DNA of 64,000 nucleotides from Nicoletella semolina. Its GTDB lineage: Bacteria > Pseudomonadota > Gammaproteobacteria > Enterobacterales > Pasteurellaceae. The position numbers and the translations under genes were made by a program. Below the pieces are notes generated by a model, which worked only from the letters and a program-made list of their open reading frames with translations, was not told where the DNA came from and made no database searches. Numbering within the stretch: position 1 is the stretch's first letter; each line of letters starts with the position of its first letter. The DNA lies in contig NZ_SLXJ01000006.1 in the NCBI RefSeq assembly GCF_004345745.1, positions 1 to 64,000 on the forward strand. The letters run 5' to 3'. Below, one piece after another: positions 31,938-41,077 of the stretch.

Positions 31938-34900
31938 CTATTGCACAATTTCCAACAATGCCTGAATTGGGTGTTTTATTGAATACTTCTCAAACCGCTT
32001 AACTTGTGAACGGCAGGAGTAGCCTGTCGCTAAGCAGCGTTCTAGCGGTTTGTTTTCCAACTTTACTTGCCACGATTGTTGATAGATTGCTTTTGACATT
32101 GCAAGGTGTTTAATTTCGTGTCCAAATGTTCCTGCCATTCCACAGCACCCAACATTTTCGTGGCTTAAGATTTCCCCAAAATGAGCAAAAATTGTTTGCC
32201 ACACACGCCCTGAATTAGGAAGCATAGTAGATTCTGTGCAGTGTGCCAATAAATACCACGGTGAGCGGTCTATGCTATCTATTTTTTTGCAAAATTTATT
32301 GTCAATTTGACCGCTTATCAGTTGTTTTTCTAGCCATTCGTGTGCGAGTAATACGCTAAAATTACCTCGATGTTGTTGGAGAATATGGCGATACTCATCA
32401 CGGTAAATAAGTACTAACGCAGGATCAACACCCACCATTGGTAAACCGAGTTCCGCTATACGATTTAGAAAATCGGCTTGCTGCTGTGCGGTTTTGGCAA
32501 ATTGTGTTAGAAAGCCTTTGATGTGTTGTGCTTTGCCACTTGGTTTAAATGGTAGCACAACAGGACGAAAGCCTAATTTTCGTATTAATTGCACAAAATC
32601 TGCAACAACTTTTGCATCATAAAATGAGGTGAAAGGATCTTGTACCACGAGTACTGTTTTGTAAAATTCTGCTGATTTTTCACCGCTTGCTTGCTGCTCA
32701 AGTTGCTCTAAGGTGTTGTTTTGGTAGCCTATTTTAACGAGTTGTTGCTGTAAATTTGGAGCAGACAAGGCAGGTAAATCCGTCATACCGATGGTGCGAT
32801 TAGCTACTTTTTCAGCGAGATTTGAATTGCTAAAGAAATTAAAAAAGCGAGGTGCTTTTGCCATTGTTGGCGCGATAAATTCGAGGTTTGCTACAATGTA
32901 ATCCTTCGCAGGACGTAGGTAGCGGCGATGATACAACTCATTAAATTGTGATCGGAAGGTGGGAACATCAATTTTGATAGGACACTGACTGGCACAAGCC
33001 TTGCAAGCAAGACAAGTATCCATTGCTGCTTTAACCTCGTGGGAAAAGTCGTATTCTTGATTTTTTCGCCAAGAATGACGTATTTTAGCAACAAATTCGA
33101 CTAATTTTGCCGATTTTTTTGCCTTATCAAAAATAAGCGTTTGTGGTGAAACATTTTGTTCAGTCAATAATCTTAACCACTCACGCATCAAGGTCGCACG
33201 TCCTTTAGGTGAAAATAGACGATTCCCTGAGACCTTCATTGATGGACACATTGTGCTATGCACATCAAAATTAAAACATAAACCGTTGCCATTACAATTC
33301 ATTGCTCCTTTGAACTCTTCACGCACACTGATCGGAATCTGGCGATCAAAATCAGCCCGCATTGTCGAATCAATTGGGTAAAGACTGGCATTACTGTTGA
33401 GAGGCGTACAAATTTTCCCTGGGTTAAGGCGGTTATGTGGATCGAAAAGCTGTTTGATATAACGCAGTTCTTGCCATAATGTTTTGCCGAAGAACGTTTC
33501 ACCATACACTGATCGCATTCCTTTGCCGTGTTCTCCCCAAATTAAGCCGCCATATTTTGCGGTAAGTTCAACCACTTGATCAGAGATAGCTTTGAATTTT
33601 TGTACCTGTGTGCGGTCAGTTAAATCTAATGCAGGACGAACGTGTAATACGCCAGCATCAACGTGCCCAAACATACCGTATTCTAAGCCGTGTTGGTCTA
33701 ATAGGTGGCGGAATTCCTTGATATAATCGGCAAGATTTTCAGGTGGTACGCAAGTATCCTCTACGAATGCAATAGGCTTTGCCCACCCTTTCGCATTTCC
33801 AAGTAGTCCAACCGCTTTTTTCCGCATTGCATAAATTTTGTCAATTGAATCAAGATCAGTACAAAGTTGATAGCCAATTAGACCGCTGGTGGAATCTGCC
33901 AATTTTTCATCCAATGCTTCCGTGATGGCTTTAACTCGTCCTTCAATTAATGTTTGATCATAGCCTGCATATTCAACGATATTAATACCTAAAATAGGGT
34001 TATTGGGATCTTCGGTAAGCAGGTTAGACACGGAATGCCAAATAATGTCTTGTTTTGCCAAATTGAGTACCTTGGAATCCACTGTTTCCACTGAGAGTGC
34101 TTTCGCTTGCAGCATAAAAGGAGCGGCTCGTAATGCGGCATCAAAGGAATTGTATTTCACGTTAATCAGCGTGCGATATGTGGGCAGAGGTAACAAATTG
34201 AGCTTGGCTTCACAAATAAACGCTAATGAGCCTTCAGAGCCAGTTAGAATACGAGTGAGATTAAATTCGCTTTCATCATCGTTAAATACATTCTTCAGAT
34301 CATAGCCTGTCAGAAAACGGTTAAGTTGCGGTAGCTCGTGCAGTACTGTATGGCGAAGTGCTTGGGTACGAGTAAACACTTGCTCGTGTAGCCTTTTACC
34401 CATTTCAGTGAGATTTAAACGTTCAATGTTTGCAAAAAATTCACTGGATTTCACCGCTTGTGTTTCAAGTATTTCGCCATTGATTAACACGGATTTCAGT
34501 GCTAAAACGTGATCGGAGGTTTTTCCATATTGTAAAGAGCCTTGGCCTGATGCATCAGTATTAATCATACCGCCAATTGTTGCTCGATTACTAGTGGACA
34601 GTTCAGGCGAGAAAAATAAACCGTGAGGCTTAAGGAATTGATTGAGCTGATCTTTGATGACGCCAGCTTGTACCCTTACCCAACGCTCTTCTACATTAAG
34701 TTCAAGAATTTCATTGAGATGGCGAGAAAGATCAATAATGATATTATTATTAAGCGATTGCCCATTTGTACCTGTCCCTCCCCCTCGTGGTGTGAATGTC
34801 AATGATTGGTATGGCTTAAGCTGAGCTAATTTAGTCGCAGTCACCACATCGCTAACCGTTTTAGGAAATAAAATGGCTTGCGGTAATTGCTGATACACGC

Positions 34901-35036
34901 TGTTATCTGTGGCAAGCGAAAGGCGGTCTGCATAACTTGAAGCAATATCTCCCTCAAATTGTTGAGCGGTGAGTTCTTGTAAAAAATCTGCAACGATTGG
35001 GCTAAGTTGTGGAACTTGAGAAAGTTTTGGGATCAT
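31938..35036 (-). CDS. ydiJ: FAD/iron-sulfur oxidoreductase YdiJ
   Basis: A 1032-residue protein with an FAD_binding_4 domain (FTPRGGGTGTNGQSLNN; RATIGGMINTDASGQGS), a C-terminal FAD-linked oxidase domain (GEHGKGMRS), a 4Fe-4S domain (CLACKACASQCP) and a CCG domain (VGCCGMAGTFGHE). The architecture matches YdiJ, thought to oxidise a D-2-hydroxyacid such as D-lactate or D-2-hydroxyglutarate and to pass electrons to quinone; the substrate here is inferred. An inverted pair of uptake signals lies within the gene at 32264-32315 and is translated. The start has only a weak purine-rich ribosome site. Confidence 0.87.
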   Translation of the reverse strand: MIPKLSQVPQLSPIVADFLQELTAQQFEGDIASSYADRLSLATDNSVYQQLPQAILFPKTVSDVVTATKLAQLKPYQSLTFTPRGGGTGTNGQSLNNNIIIDLSRHLNEILELNVEERWVRVQAGVIKDQLNQFLKPHGLFFSPELSTSNRATIGGMINTDASGQGSLQYGKTSDHVLALKSVLINGEILETQAVKSSEFFANIERLNLTEMGKRLHEQVFTRTQALRHTVLHELPQLNRFLTGYDLKNVFNDDESEFNLTRILTGSEGSLAFICEAKLNLLPLPTYRTLINVKYNSFDAALRAAPFMLQAKALSVETVDSKVLNLAKQDIIWHSVSNLLTEDPNNPILGINIVEYAGYDQTLIEGRVKAITEALDEKLADSTSGLIGYQLCTDLDSIDKIYAMRKKAVGLLGNAKGWAKPIAFVEDTCVPPENLADYIKEFRHLLDQHGLEYGMFGHVDAGVLHVRPALDLTDRTQVQKFKAISDQVVELTAKYGGLIWGEHGKGMRSVYGETFFGKTLWQELRYIKQLFDPHNRLNPGKICTPLNSNASLYPIDSTMRADFDRQIPISVREEFKGAMNCNGNGLCFNFDVHSTMCPSMKVSGNRLFSPKGRATLMREWLRLLTEQNVSPQTLIFDKAKKSAKLVEFVAKIRHSWRKNQEYDFSHEVKAAMDTCLACKACASQCPIKIDVPTFRSQFNELYHRRYLRPAKDYIVANLEFIAPTMAKAPRFFNFFSNSNLAEKVANRTIGMTDLPALSAPNLQQQLVKIGYQNNTLEQLEQQASGEKSAEFYKTVLVVQDPFTSFYDAKVVADFVQLIRKLGFRPVVLPFKPSGKAQHIKGFLTQFAKTAQQQADFLNRIAELGLPMVGVDPALVLIYRDEYRHILQQHRGNFSVLLAHEWLEKQLISGQIDNKFCKKIDSIDRSPWYLLAHCTESTMLPNSGRVWQTIFAHFGEILSHENVGCCGMAGTFGHEIKHLAMSKAIYQQSWQVKLENKPLERCLATGYSCRSQVKRFEKYSIKHPIQALLEIVQ
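32264..32315. repeat. Inverted pair of uptake-signal cores inside ydiJ
   Basis: AGCGGTC (32264-32270) and GACCGCT (32309-32315) face each other across an A/T-rich segment containing TTTGCAAAATTT. The DNA is coding (around SGQIDNKFCKK). Confidence 0.65.
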
Positions 35037-35453
35037 AAGTTTCTTTATTCAAACAGTCGCCTGCTTTTTAGTAATAATATACTGTTTAATGTTGGAAAAT
35101 ATTATAGCATTCAGCATTTGTTGCAATCATAAAAAAACATTTCTTTACAATCCCTTACATTTTAGTGAATGCAAAGTAGAATTTTTGTGGGATAATCAGA
35201 AGAAGAGCTTTAGTATTATCTAATTGTTTAGATAATACAAACCAGCGTTGATTTGCAAGACAATACGATACTAGAAAAGTTCTCTTGTATTTGACAATTT
35301 TTCTAGTAGAATATTTATTAAGTTTCAACTTTCTAACTCTCTTATCAAGCTTTGAAATAGCTTCTATTTGGGATAGAAGGCGAAGTGAAGTCTTAACAAT
35401 TGATGTTAAGAAATTTGTTTAATTCGATGACGATTATAAGAGGATCATCAAAA
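35037..35453. promoter_or_regulatory. Long intergenic region upstream of ompA homologue
   Basis: About 400 bases between divergent ydiJ and the porin gene. TTGACA (35291-35296), 17 bases, TTTATT (35314-35319) is the best promoter candidate and would give a leader of about 130 bases. Such a leader is usual for OmpA mRNAs, whose stability and translation are controlled post-transcriptionally. No further gene is seen. Confidence 0.4.
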
Positions 35454-36593
35454 ATGAAAAAAACTATTATTGCATTAGCAGTATCTGGTTTAGCCGTAGC
35501 ATCAGTAGCACAAGCTGCACCAAAAGCAAATACTTTCTATGTGGGTGCTAAAGCAGGTTGGACAAACTTTCATAACGATATCAACCAATTTAACTCTAAA
35601 TATGCAACAGATTCACGCTTTAACACTGTAAATGTTAAAGGTCAAGATGGGTTTAAAGGTTACAGTGTTAATCGCCATGCTGTGACGTACGGTGTATTTG
35701 GTGGTTATCAAATCATTGATAACCTTGCTCTAGAGATCGGTTACGATGATTTAGGTCGTGTTCGCCTCAGCGAGAAAAACGCAAAAGATGAATCAGTTGT
35801 AATATTTAAGCACTCCGCACACGGTGCTCATTTGAGCTTAAAACCAAGTGTTGAAGTTGCAAAAGGTCTAGATCTATTTGCAAAAGTAAGTGCAGTGTTA
35901 GTACGCAATGACTACAAAAATTATAATTTAGACGGCTCTCAAGCTGACAAATACCATACTTTAAGAACTTCTTTAGGTGTAGGTGGTGGTGTTGAATACG
36001 CCATTCTTCCAGAATTATCATTACGTACTGAATATCAATGGTTACGCCGTGTAGGTAATTTTGAGAAAGCTGTTCAGAAAGCAAATGGAACTACCAACGT
36101 TAAATATAGCCCAGATTCACACTCTGTATCTTTAGGCTTAGTTTACCGTTTCGGACAAGGTTCAGATCCAGTAGCAGTTGCTGCACCTGAAGTAATTAAC
36201 AAAAGTTTTGCCTTTAACTCTGATGTATTATTCGCCTTTGGTAAGGCTGATTTAGCATTATCAGGGCAACAAGTATTAGATTCAGTCAATGATGAAATCA
36301 GTAAATTAGGTATCAATAGTCCGTCAGTTCAAGTAAGCGGTTATACTGACCGTATTGGTAGCGAAGCAGCTAACTTAAAACTTTCACAACGTCGTGCTGA
36401 AACTGTTGCTAACTACATCGTTTCTAAAGGTGTAAACCCTGCAAATGTAACTGCAGTAGGTTATGGTGAAGCAAATCCTGTAACTGGTCATACTTGTGAT
36501 ACAGTGAAAGGTCGTAAAGCACTTATCGCTTGTTTAGCACCAGATCGCCGTGTAGAGCTTCAAGTTCAAGGTGAAAAACAAATCACTATGTAA
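35454..36593 (+). CDS. ompA: OmpA-family outer membrane porin
   Basis: A 379-residue protein: signal peptide MKKTIIALAVSGLAVASVAQA, an eight-strand beta barrel (FYVGAKAGWTNF to HSVSLGLVYRFG), and a periplasmic peptidoglycan-binding domain (FNSDVLFAFGKADLALSGQ; VQVSGYTDRIGSEAANLKLS) with the two C-terminal cysteines (HTCDTV, IACLAPDRRVEL). It resembles the P5/OmpA proteins of Pasteurellaceae, an abundant surface protein and adhesin. ATG 35454 is preferred because GAGGA lies before it; the frame extends 18 codons upstream. A strong terminator follows. Confidence 0.93.
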   Translation: MKKTIIALAVSGLAVASVAQAAPKANTFYVGAKAGWTNFHNDINQFNSKYATDSRFNTVNVKGQDGFKGYSVNRHAVTYGVFGGYQIIDNLALEIGYDDLGRVRLSEKNAKDESVVIFKHSAHGAHLSLKPSVEVAKGLDLFAKVSAVLVRNDYKNYNLDGSQADKYHTLRTSLGVGGGVEYAILPELSLRTEYQWLRRVGNFEKAVQKANGTTNVKYSPDSHSVSLGLVYRFGQGSDPVAVAAPEVINKSFAFNSDVLFAFGKADLALSGQQVLDSVNDEISKLGINSPSVQVSGYTDRIGSEAANLKLSQRRAETVANYIVSKGVNPANVTAVGYGEANPVTGHTCDTVKGRKALIACLAPDRRVELQVQGEKQITM

Positions 36594-36620
36594 TTAAATA
36601 TTTTATTTAATTCTTCGTTG

Positions 36621-36652
36621 AAAATGCCCACAATTAATTGTGGGCATTTTTT
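36621..36652 (+). terminator. ompA terminator
   Basis: Perfect inverted repeat AATGCCCACAATT / AATTGTGGGCATT followed by TTTT, about 30 bases after the stop codon. Confidence 0.9.
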
Positions 36653-36798
36653 CTACATTCATCTTATTCCTATATTCTTAACGTTTTAGAGATTATTCAA
36701 AATAACTCAATGACTTTCCTCATTTGAACACTTTACGTTGATAAAAGTCTTGATGTTATCTAGATCGTTCGAAAATGTGTTTTACGCTTATGTAGCAA

Positions 36799-37590
36799 TC
36801 AAATAATCGGTAAGTATTCTACGTTTTTACCTCGAACCACGGCTGGGCGTTGGTAAATTTGTTCTGACCAACGGATCAAGTTTTTATACGAATCTGTCTC
36901 TAAAAATTCAGTGAGATTATAAGAACTGATACCTAACGCTACTTGTCCATACCAAGACCAAATTGCAATATCTGCAATACTATACTCATCGCCACAGATA
37001 AAGGTACGTTCAGCTAAATGCTTGTCTAGCAGATCAAGTTGGCGTTTTATCTCCATTGCAAAACGATTAATTGGGTATTCTAATTTTTCAGGTGCGTAGT
37101 GATAAAAATGCCCTAACCCTCCGCCTAAATAAGGTGTGCTTGCCATTTGCCAAAATAGCCAAGATAAGCACTCTGTACGTTTAGCTAATGCTGTGGGAAG
37201 TAATACACTAAATTTTTCGGCCAGATAAAGCAAAATAGCTCCAGATTCAAAGACAGGCTGTGCAGGTGAAATACTTTGATCTAGCAATACTGGAATTTTA
37301 GAATTGGGGTTAAGATTCACAAACTCAGAACCAAATTGCTCGCCATTTCGAATATCGATCTTGAATAAATCATAATCAATACCTGCTATACCTAACTCAC
37401 GTAATTCTTCCAACATAATGGTAATTTTTACGCCATTGGGTGTGCCGAGAGAGTAGAGCTGTAATGGTTTTGTGCCTTTAGGTAAGGATTGTTCAAATCT
37501 CGCTCCCGAAATAGGACGATTCATCCCTGAGAATGTCCCGCCACTGGATTGTTCCCATTGCCAAATTTTCGGTGGAATATAGCAGCTCAT
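36799..37590 (-). CDS. yghU: Glutathione S-transferase, YghU type
   Basis: A 263-residue GST with the long N-terminal extension of the YghU/nu-class group (IPPKIWQWEQSSGGTFSGMN, RPISGARFEQSLPKGTKPLQ). The glutathione domain starts at LQLYSLGTPNG; the cis-Pro is in NSKIPVLLD. These enzymes have disulfide-bond reductase activity and bind two glutathione molecules. ATG 37588-37590 follows AAGGAGGT. Stand-alone gene. Symbol by family resemblance. Confidence 0.82.
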   Translation of the reverse strand: MSCYIPPKIWQWEQSSGGTFSGMNRPISGARFEQSLPKGTKPLQLYSLGTPNGVKITIMLEELRELGIAGIDYDLFKIDIRNGEQFGSEFVNLNPNSKIPVLLDQSISPAQPVFESGAILLYLAEKFSVLLPTALAKRTECLSWLFWQMASTPYLGGGLGHFYHYAPEKLEYPINRFAMEIKRQLDLLDKHLAERTFICGDEYSIADIAIWSWYGQVALGISSYNLTEFLETDSYKNLIRWSEQIYQRPAVVRGKNVEYLPII

Positions 37591-37689
37591 AGTACCTCCT
37601 TCATTTTGTTTAAAAAATAGGTGCATATTATTGACGTTTTAAAGATAGCTGATCGATAATTTTTTAATACGATATGTTTTTTGAACATA

Positions 37690-37724
37690 AAAAAATAAAG
37701 CCGATAGTAGAAGCTATCGGCTTA
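37690..37724 (-). terminator. Terminator of the tRNA-Ser pair
   Basis: On the minus strand AGCCGATAG and CTATCGGCT form a nine-base stem followed by TTATTTTTTT, just after the second tRNA-Ser. Confidence 0.85.
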
Positions 37725-37728
37725 AATA

Positions 37729-37818
37729 TGGCGGAGGAAGTGAGATTCGAACTCACGGAGGGCGTTAACCCTCGCCGGTTTTCAAGACCGGTGCATTCAA
37801 CCGCTCTGCCATTCCTCC
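37729..37818 (-). tRNA. tRNA-Ser(UGA), copy 2
   Basis: A 90-base class II tRNA with long variable arm. Acceptor GGAGGAA pairs with TTCCTCC, discriminator G and encoded CCA. Anticodon loop CTTGAAA gives UGA. Identical to the copy at 37904-37993 and transcribed with it. Confidence 0.96.
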
Positions 37819-37903
37819 GAGTTGATGCAATATAAATCTTTGATTATTTCTATTTAGATAGAAAGCCTGCTGATAAAATTTCTATCAACAGGCCTAAATT
37901 CAG

Positions 37904-37993
37904 TGGCGGAGGAAGTGAGATTCGAACTCACGGAGGGCGTTAACCCTCGCCGGTTTTCAAGACCGGTGCATTCAACCGCTCTGCCATTCCTCC
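37904..37993 (-). tRNA. tRNA-Ser(UGA), copy 1
   Basis: Same 90 bases as the gene at 37729-37818, also with encoded CCA. It is the promoter-proximal copy. The 85-base spacer holds an imperfect hairpin (GGCCTGTTGATAG / TATCAGCAGGC) that may be a processing site. Confidence 0.96.
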
Positions 37994-38079
37994 GCTGAAA
38001 ACGGTTGAGATGATATAGATAAGCCTGAAATCGGTCAAGCATAAAATAGCACTGTATGACTTAATTATGCTTAAATGCT

Positions 38080-39189
38080 TTATTTTTCATCATCATATGA
38101 ATGTTTAACTAGCCAAACTCCGCTTTCTATATGCTCTGTATAAGGGAATTGATCGAATAACGCACAACGCTCAATGCGATGTGTATGGGACAACTGCTCT
38201 AAATTTTCAACTAGAGTTTCTGGGTTACACGAAATATATAAAATACGGTCATACTGTTGTACCATCTTTAAGGTGTATGAATCCAACCCCGCACGAGGCG
38301 GATCAACTAAAATGGTGTTGCATTCATAGTCAGATAACGCAATGCCTCGCAAACGATAAAACTCTCGTTCACCATTGATCGCTTGACTAAATTCTTCTGC
38401 TGACATTCGGATAATCTGAAGATTTTTAACCCCATTTTTTTCAATGTTATATTGTGCGGAACTGACGGAAGATTTAGAAATTTCGGTTGCCAATACCTTA
38501 CGAAAATTACTTGCTAACGCAATAGAAAAGTTTCCATTACCGCAATAAAGTTCCAATAAATCCCCACTGCTGTTTGCGGTACAACTTCTCGCCCATTCTA
38601 GCATCTTTATATTCATTTTGCCGTTAGGCTGGGTGAAACTATTTTCGACTTGACGATAGTAGTAATTTTTACCCTCAATCGGCAATATTTCCTCAACATA
38701 ATCCTCATCTAGGGCTATTTTTTGCTTTGTAGCTCGTCCAATAATTTGGCAATTAAAACCTAAAGCGGTGAGTTTTTGCCTTAATTTTACAGCTTCTTCT
38801 TTCCATTCATCGCTCAGCTTTTTGTGATAGAGCAGCGATATGGCAATTTGTCCGCTTAAGGTACTTAAATAATCAATTTGGAATAATTTTTGTGTCAGTA
38901 ATGAATTTCCTTTAATTTCCGATAGCAGCACTTGCATCATCTGATTAATCAATTGGCTTGCGATTGGAAATGTATCCACTCGATAACGTTGTTTTGTTTT
39001 CGGATCAAACATCACGTGGAACAGATCACCTTGCTCGTGCCAAATTCGGAATTCTGCACGCATTCGGAAATGTTCAAAATCAGAAGAAAACACCTCTAAA
39101 GTCGGTGCAGAAAAACGGCTAAGGTAAGCGGTCAATTCTTCGGTTTTTTTGGCAAGTAATCGAGGATAGTCGTGGGTAGGTAAATTCAT
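38080..39189 (-). CDS. trmA: tRNA (uracil-54-C5)-methyltransferase
   Basis: A 369-residue SAM-dependent enzyme making ribothymidine 54 in the tRNA T-loop. SAM-binding motif is [23 protein letters not shown] and YISCNPETL (catalytic Cys) are present; the final base Glu is in [10 protein letters not shown]-terminal part contacts tRNA. It is upstream of the tRNA-Ser pair on the same strand, a neat but possibly chance neighbour. Confidence 0.94.
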   Translation of the reverse strand: MNLPTHDYPRLLAKKTEELTAYLSRFSAPTLEVFSSDFEHFRMRAEFRIWHEQGDLFHVMFDPKTKQRYRVDTFPIASQLINQMMQVLLSEIKGNSLLTQKLFQIDYLSTLSGQIAISLLYHKKLSDEWKEEAVKLRQKLTALGFNCQIIGRATKQKIALDEDYVEEILPIEGKNYYYRQVENSFTQPNGKMNIKMLEWARSCTANSSGDLLELYCGNGNFSIALASNFRKVLATEISKSSVSSAQYNIEKNGVKNLQIIRMSAEEFSQAINGEREFYRLRGIALSDYECNTILVDPPRAGLDSYTLKMVQQYDRILYISCNPETLVENLEQLSHTHRIERCALFDQFPYTEHIESGVWLVKHSYDDEK

Positions 39190-39277
39190 TGTTTATGGTT
39201 TCTAAGTCTAATCGGTAACAAGTAAGAAATGCTGAAAAAGCTATCTTGGAATATAAGGATAAAGTATAAAGGCAAAG

Positions 39278-39304
39278 AAAAAAAGTAAGGGGAAAACTCC
39301 CCTT
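39278..39304 (-). terminator. maoP terminator
   Basis: On the minus strand AAGGGGA and TCCCCTT form a seven-base stem with a four-base loop, followed by ACTTTTTTT, 28 bases after the maoP stop. Confidence 0.8.
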
Positions 39305-39331
39305 ATTCTAATATGTTATTTACTAATGTAT

Positions 39332-39661
39332 TTACTCGGAATCGTCTGTGCCAGAAAGATCGCCACTTACATCGCCAGATAATGTATAAATACGCTTCGT
39401 TTTGCCTGTTAGAGAGCGATATTTAATCCACACTTTTTCCAGTGCGGTTTGTGCTTCTTGCTCACCTTTTGCTACAGCCAAAAATTGCTTTTCTTCCGCG
39501 GTTACGGCCTGACGCTCGCCATTTTCCAATGCCAAACACGCCTGTCCAAACTGCTCTAATAATTGTGATTCACGAATGGTGTAATCTCCGTGACGAGAAA
39601 AGCCACGAGGATAATTTTTATCATCAAAAAAACGACGGGTAACACTAAAACTTTCTGCCAT
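39332..39661 (-). CDS. maoP: DUF413 protein MaoP
   Basis: A 109-residue protein close to E. coli YifE/MaoP, beginning [20 protein letters not shown] and containing [18 protein letters not shown] and [10 protein letters not shown]. MaoP with its DNA site maoS organises the Ori macrodomain in enterobacteria; whether the same holds here is inference. AAGAGG precedes the start; own terminator. The C-terminus is acidic ([11 protein letters not shown]). Confidence 0.87.
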   Translation of the reverse strand: MAESFSVTRRFFDDKNYPRGFSRHGDYTIRESQLLEQFGQACLALENGERQAVTAEEKQFLAVAKGEQEAQTALEKVWIKYRSLTGKTKRIYTLSGDVSGDLSGTDDSE

Positions 39662-39880
39662 AATATGCCTCTTGCTAATTTTTGACTATACAAAATAAAA
39701 TTGGGGGAGCATTAAAGCCAAATATAGAGAAGAAATCAATGTTTTCTTACAAAAAACGGTAAGATTTTTTTCACTCCTACCGTTTGTATTTAGTTACGCT
39801 AATATTTTCAATTATGTTAATTGCATCGCCACCAAAAAATTATATATCCAATCGCAGATCATTTTTTGTAGAATTGCCTA

Positions 39881-40441
39881 TCAGAAGTTATAACGTAAAC
39901 CTATATTTGCTCCAACTTGGTGAGTTTCTTCTGATAATCGTAAAGGGCGGTTATATTCTATCCCTAAATTTAAATCAATATTCTTATGTATCTCATATTG
40001 AACTCCGCCTAACAAACCAACACCAGATACACTACCTTTAACTTTACCTTTACCTGTAGCAGAATAGCGACCATTTATTGAAACAGTTGCTTTAAGTTCA
40101 TTATACGATAGGCGTCCTCCGATGTATGGAGTAAATTGCTTGTCTGTATAAAAATTATAAAATGTACTAATTCCTAGCGATGTAATTTTGGCTGAAACCT
40201 TTGCAGAAGCATACTCATTACTTACACTACGCCCTAACTTACCAACATTCGTGTAGTCAATTGCGGCACGCCAATTTCCCCAATCATAACCTGCACTAAT
40301 GCGTTGAGTAAAATCAGAAATGACGTGGATACCTTCATATTCAAGGTTTGAATACCCTAAATCGCCCTGTACATACCAACCTTCCGCTTGGGCTGAAACG
40401 GTAAAACCTGCTAATACTGTTGCAATAAGTAATTTTTTCAT
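39881..40441 (-). CDS. Opacity-type outer membrane protein
   Basis: A 186-residue outer membrane barrel: signal peptide ending VSAQA, then EGWYVQGDLGYSNLEYEG and alternating strands to the terminal VGANIGLRYNF with C-terminal Phe, required for barrel assembly. It matches the Opa/opacity porin family with eight strands. Ligand or adhesion role unknown. The next gene, divergent, is an XRE regulator. AGAGGT precedes the start. Confidence 0.82.
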   Translation of the reverse strand: MKKLLIATVLAGFTVSAQAEGWYVQGDLGYSNLEYEGIHVISDFTQRISAGYDWGNWRAAIDYTNVGKLGRSVSNEYASAKVSAKITSLGISTFYNFYTDKQFTPYIGGRLSYNELKATVSINGRYSATGKGKVKGSVSGVGLLGGVQYEIHKNIDLNLGIEYNRPLRLSEETHQVGANIGLRYNF

Positions 40442-40608
40442 AGTTTAAGACCTCTAAATATGTGAAAATAACACTTGTTGCATTTGGCAAGAGATTGCAA
40501 AATGCCCAATTATTTTAGATAAAACACATAATTAGCAACAGAAAGAAACACGGCAGTTACTGCCTAATTTCGACAAAATCTGCCTAAAGAGAAAGGAATA
40601 ACATCACA

Positions 40609-41013
40609 ATGGCGATGCACGATAAAATCCGATTATTGAGAGAATTAAATCAATTTTCGCAAGAGGAAATGGCTGAAAAAATGAATATGTCGCCGAGCGG
40701 CTACGCCAAAATTGAGCGAGGCGATACCAAATTGCAATATGATAAGTTAGTGCAGATAGCTCAAATTTTTAATATGAATCTGGCGGACTTTGTAGATACC
40801 GAAAAAGGCGTATTTTTCTGCTTGAATGATAATAGCGATTACATTTATACCAATTACAGCAATAATGATGCACTTGCATTTGAGATCGAAAAACTCAAAC
40901 TTCAGTTAGCCAATCAGACCAATTTATTAGCTCATAAAGATGAGTTGCTTGCCCAAAAGGAAAAAGAAATTAGCCATCTTACTAAAATTATTGCGATGCT
41001 AGAAAAAGCATAA
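40609..41013 (+). CDS. XRE-family regulator with C-terminal coiled coil
   Basis: A 134-residue protein: helix-turn-helix at residues 5-60 (FSQEEMAEKMNMSPSGYAKI) and a leucine/lysine-rich coiled coil at about 90-132 (EIEKLKLQLANQTNLLAHKD) likely for dimerisation. Similar small regulators occur singly in Pasteurellaceae. It is divergent from the opacity gene and may control it. AGGAATAACATCACA precedes ATG 40609; a second ATG lies two codons on. Confidence 0.8.
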   Translation: MAMHDKIRLLRELNQFSQEEMAEKMNMSPSGYAKIERGDTKLQYDKLVQIAQIFNMNLADFVDTEKGVFFCLNDNSDYIYTNYSNNDALAFEIEKLKLQLANQTNLLAHKDELLAQKEKEISHLTKIIAMLEKA

Positions 41014-41037
41014 TTTCCCGAAACAAGCGGAAAAAAC

Positions 41038-41066
41038 AAACCGAACGCTGTAGAGACGCTCGGTTT
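41038..41066. terminator. Shared terminator of XRE gene and ddc
   Basis: AAACCGAACG and CGCTCGGTTT form a stem with one mismatch, followed by GTTATTTTT on the plus strand and by GTTTTTT on the minus strand. Confidence 0.75.
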
Positions 41067-41077
41067 GTTATTTTTAA

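Noticed and set aside
37854-38042. Frame across the first tRNA-Ser copy
   Set aside because: The tRNA explains the sequence; translation of tRNA DNA is meaningless.
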